Positions 6,467 to 7,975 of a stretch of DNA of 7,975 nt are shown here, in pieces; positions within the stretch are counted from its first letter, which is position 1, and each line of letters starts with the position of its first letter. The position numbers and the translations under genes are program-made. Origin of the DNA: Candidatus Omnitrophota bacterium (GTDB lineage: Bacteria > Omnitrophota > Koll11 > JAHIPI01); NCBI GenBank assembly GCA_028718265.1, contig JAQUMG010000082.1:1-7975 (forward strand), in the 5' to 3' direction. The notes beneath the pieces are model-generated. The model searched no databases. It saw only the letters and a list, made by a program, of their open reading frames with translations, and was not told the origin of the DNA.

Positions 6467-7975
6467 GTCTTATACTTGTCTTTCAATTTAAAAATCTGGT
6501 CGCGCAGCACGGCAGCTCTTTCAAAGTTTAAATTGCGCGCCGCAAGTTCCATATCCCCTTCAAGGTCCGCGATAAGCTCCAGGACCTCAAAGGCATCTTC
6601 GTCTTTACCGGCCGTTTCACAAACCATCTCTTTCGCTTTAGCGTATGACTCTATGCCTTCGCGTATTGCCTTCTTTATCGTTGTTGGTGTTATATTATTT
6701 TTCTTATTGTACTCAAGCTGCTTCTTTCTTCTTCTGTTGCTCTCGTCAAGCGCCCTGGCCATAGATCCGGTCACCGTATCGGCATATAATATTACGCGGC
6801 CGTTGACGTTTCTCGCCGCCCTGCCGGCAACCTGTATCAGTGACGTCTGGCTCCGCAGAAAACCCTCCTTATCGGCATCAAGCACCGCCACCAGCGAGAC
6901 TTCCGGAAGGTCGATGCCTTCCCGCAAAAGATTTATGCCTACCAGACAGTCAAATTTCTTGAGACGCAGGTCTCTTATTATTTCCACCCGCTCTATGGCG
7001 TCAAGTTCGGAATGTATATACTGCACTTTTATGCCCACATCTTTGAGATACGCCGCAAGGTCTTCGGCCATCCGCTTGGTCAGCGTTGTCACAAGGACCC
7101 GCTCCTCTTTCTTTGCCCTCTCCCTTATCTCTTTTATCAGGTCGTCTATCTCGCCTGCGCTGGGCCTTATGATAATATCCGGATCTACAAGTCCGGTAGG
7201 CCGTATGATCTGCTCCGCTATAACGGTACTTTTTGAAAGTTCATATTCAGCAGGTGTCGCCGAGGCGAATATAATTTTCTTCGCCATATTCTCGAATTCC
7301 TCAAACTTGAGCGGCCTGTTATCCAATGCGGACGGCAGCCTGAATCCGTATTCTACCAGCGTTTCCTTCCTCGCGCGGTCGCCTTCATACATACCGCGTA
7401 TCTGCGGAACAGTCACGTGCGATTCGTCTATTATAACCAGAAAATCCTCCGGAAAATAGTCGATAAGGCAATAAGGCCGCGACCCCGGCAGCCTCCCGGA
7501 AAGATGCCTCGAATAATTTTCTATTCCGTTACAATATCCGATCTCTTTAAGCATCTCCATATCATAATTCGTTCTCGATTCGAGTCTCTGGGCTTCAACA
7601 AGCTTGTTGGCACCTATTAATTCACTGAGGCGTATTTTCAGCTCTTCTTTTATCGAGACGGCCGCCTTTTCTATTTTATCTTCTGTCGTAACGAAATGCT
7701 TTGCCGGATATATCGCTATCTTGTCCATTTCGGAAATCGTCTTACCCGTGAGAGGGTCTATTTCCCTGACCCGCTCCACGCTGTCGCCCGAAATCTCCAC
7801 CCTTATGGCCTTGTTCTCATATGCCGGAAATATCTCTATCACCCCGCCTCTTACCCTGAATTTTCCGCGCGAAAAATCGATGTCATTTCTCGAATAGTGT
7901 ATATCAACCAGTTTCTTAAGTACCTCGTCCCTGTTAATTTTTTCGCCTTTTTCCAGAAAAACCAAAAGCCCGGCA
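6463..7975 (-). CDS. uvrB: Excinuclease ABC subunit UvrB (C-terminal ~504 residues; 5' end outside window)
   Basis: DNA-damage verification helicase of nucleotide excision repair: loaded by UvrA, then recruits the UvrC nuclease. The frame is open to the window edge, and the TTG at 7965 is an internal codon, not a start. About 155-160 N-terminal residues, including the Walker A motif and beta-hairpin, are missing from a family length near 660. Visible motifs, counted from codon 7965, are RNDIDFSRGKFRVRGG (26-41), helicase motif II IIDESHVTVPQ (178-188), motif III SATP (235-238), motif IV TTLTKRMAEDL (293-303), motif V GINLLREGIDLPE (343-355), motif VI QVAGRAARN (378-386), and a C-terminal UVR motif ending NLNFERAAVLRDQIFKLK (478-495) that contacts UvrC. 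The stop overlaps birA by four bases. The visible part shows no frameshift. Confidence 0.98.
   Translation of the reverse strand, partial: AGLLVFLEKGEKINRDEVLKKLVDIHYSRNDIDFSRGKFRVRGGVIEIFPAYENKAIRVEISGDSVERVREIDPLTGKTISEMDKIAIYPAKHFVTTEDKIEKAAVSIKEELKIRLSELIGANKLVEAQRLESRTNYDMEMLKEIGYCNGIENYSRHLSGRLPGSRPYCLIDYFPEDFLVIIDESHVTVPQIRGMYEGDRARKETLVEYGFRLPSALDNRPLKFEEFENMAKKIIFASATPAEYELSKSTVIAEQIIRPTGLVDPDIIIRPSAGEIDDLIKEIRERAKKEERVLVTTLTKRMAEDLAAYLKDVGIKVQYIHSELDAIERVEIIRDLRLKKFDCLVGINLLREGIDLPEVSLVAVLDADKEGFLRSQTSLIQVAGRAARNVNGRVILYADTVTGSMARALDESNRRRKKQLEYNKKNNITPTTIKKAIREGIESYAKAKEMVCETAGKDEDAFEVLELIADLEGDMELAARNLNFERAAVLRDQIFKLKDKYKT

Noticed and set aside
6305..7459. Long plus-strand open frame (384 codons) opposite uvrB and birA
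   Set aside because: It lies wholly antisense to two clearly conserved genes, crosses their boundary, and its translation is a serine/arginine-rich, low-complexity shadow with no domain. No promoter or ribosome binding site precedes it.
6463..7965. uvrB as a complete 500-residue gene starting at TTG 7965
   Set aside because: The same frame is open to the window edge, the TTG falls inside the conserved UvrB sequence, and the Walker A region is missing. The gene is cut by the window, not truncated.

Overview
The window is a compact bacterial chromosome segment with every gene on the minus strand. Read in the direction of transcription (high to low coordinates) the order is uvrB (5' end missing), birA, coaX, then a promoter with a CIRCE operator, groES, groEL, a strong intrinsic terminator, a new promoter, a GuaB3-type IMP dehydrogenase gene, and dnaE (3' end missing). 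All seven are recognisable housekeeping genes. There is no sign of a mobile element, CRISPR array, tRNA, rRNA or prophage, and no gap between genes is as long as 300 bases.

The layout falls into three transcription blocks. Block 1 (about 4732-7975) is uvrB-birA-coaX: birA starts inside the uvrB stop codon (ATGA overlap) and coaX follows birA after 19 bases, so these are probably co-transcribed from a promoter outside the window. It joins nucleotide excision repair with two cofactor genes, for biotin attachment and for coenzyme A synthesis. Block 2 (about 2636-4712) is the groESL chaperonin operon. It has a TTGACA-16-TATAAT promoter whose start region is covered by a CIRCE inverted repeat, so HrcA repression is expected. 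A 14-position hairpin with a T-tract closes it. Block 3 (1-2628) begins only a few bases beyond that terminator with a TTGACA-17-TAAACT promoter. It drives guaB3 and probably, by read-through of a 24-base gap, dnaE. This places guanine nucleotide synthesis upstream of the replicative polymerase.

The organism is a bacterium of medium GC content with HrcA/CIRCE control of groESL, a CBS-less GuaB3 IMP dehydrogenase and a DnaE-type polymerase whose PHP domain keeps its metal ligands. These traits exclude a close relative of E. coli. The gene set and protein flavour would suit an uncultured candidate phylum such as Omnitrophota, but that is a low-confidence impression. The window itself contains no taxonomic marker that settles it.

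I did not find an undescribed biological system here. The observations most worth a second look are small: the poly-G ribosome binding sites of the three genes with clear leaders, an imperfect palindrome in the guaB3 leader, an inverted repeat filling the groE promoter spacer, and the in-frame guaB3-dnaE junction with no visible Shine-Dalgarno for dnaE.
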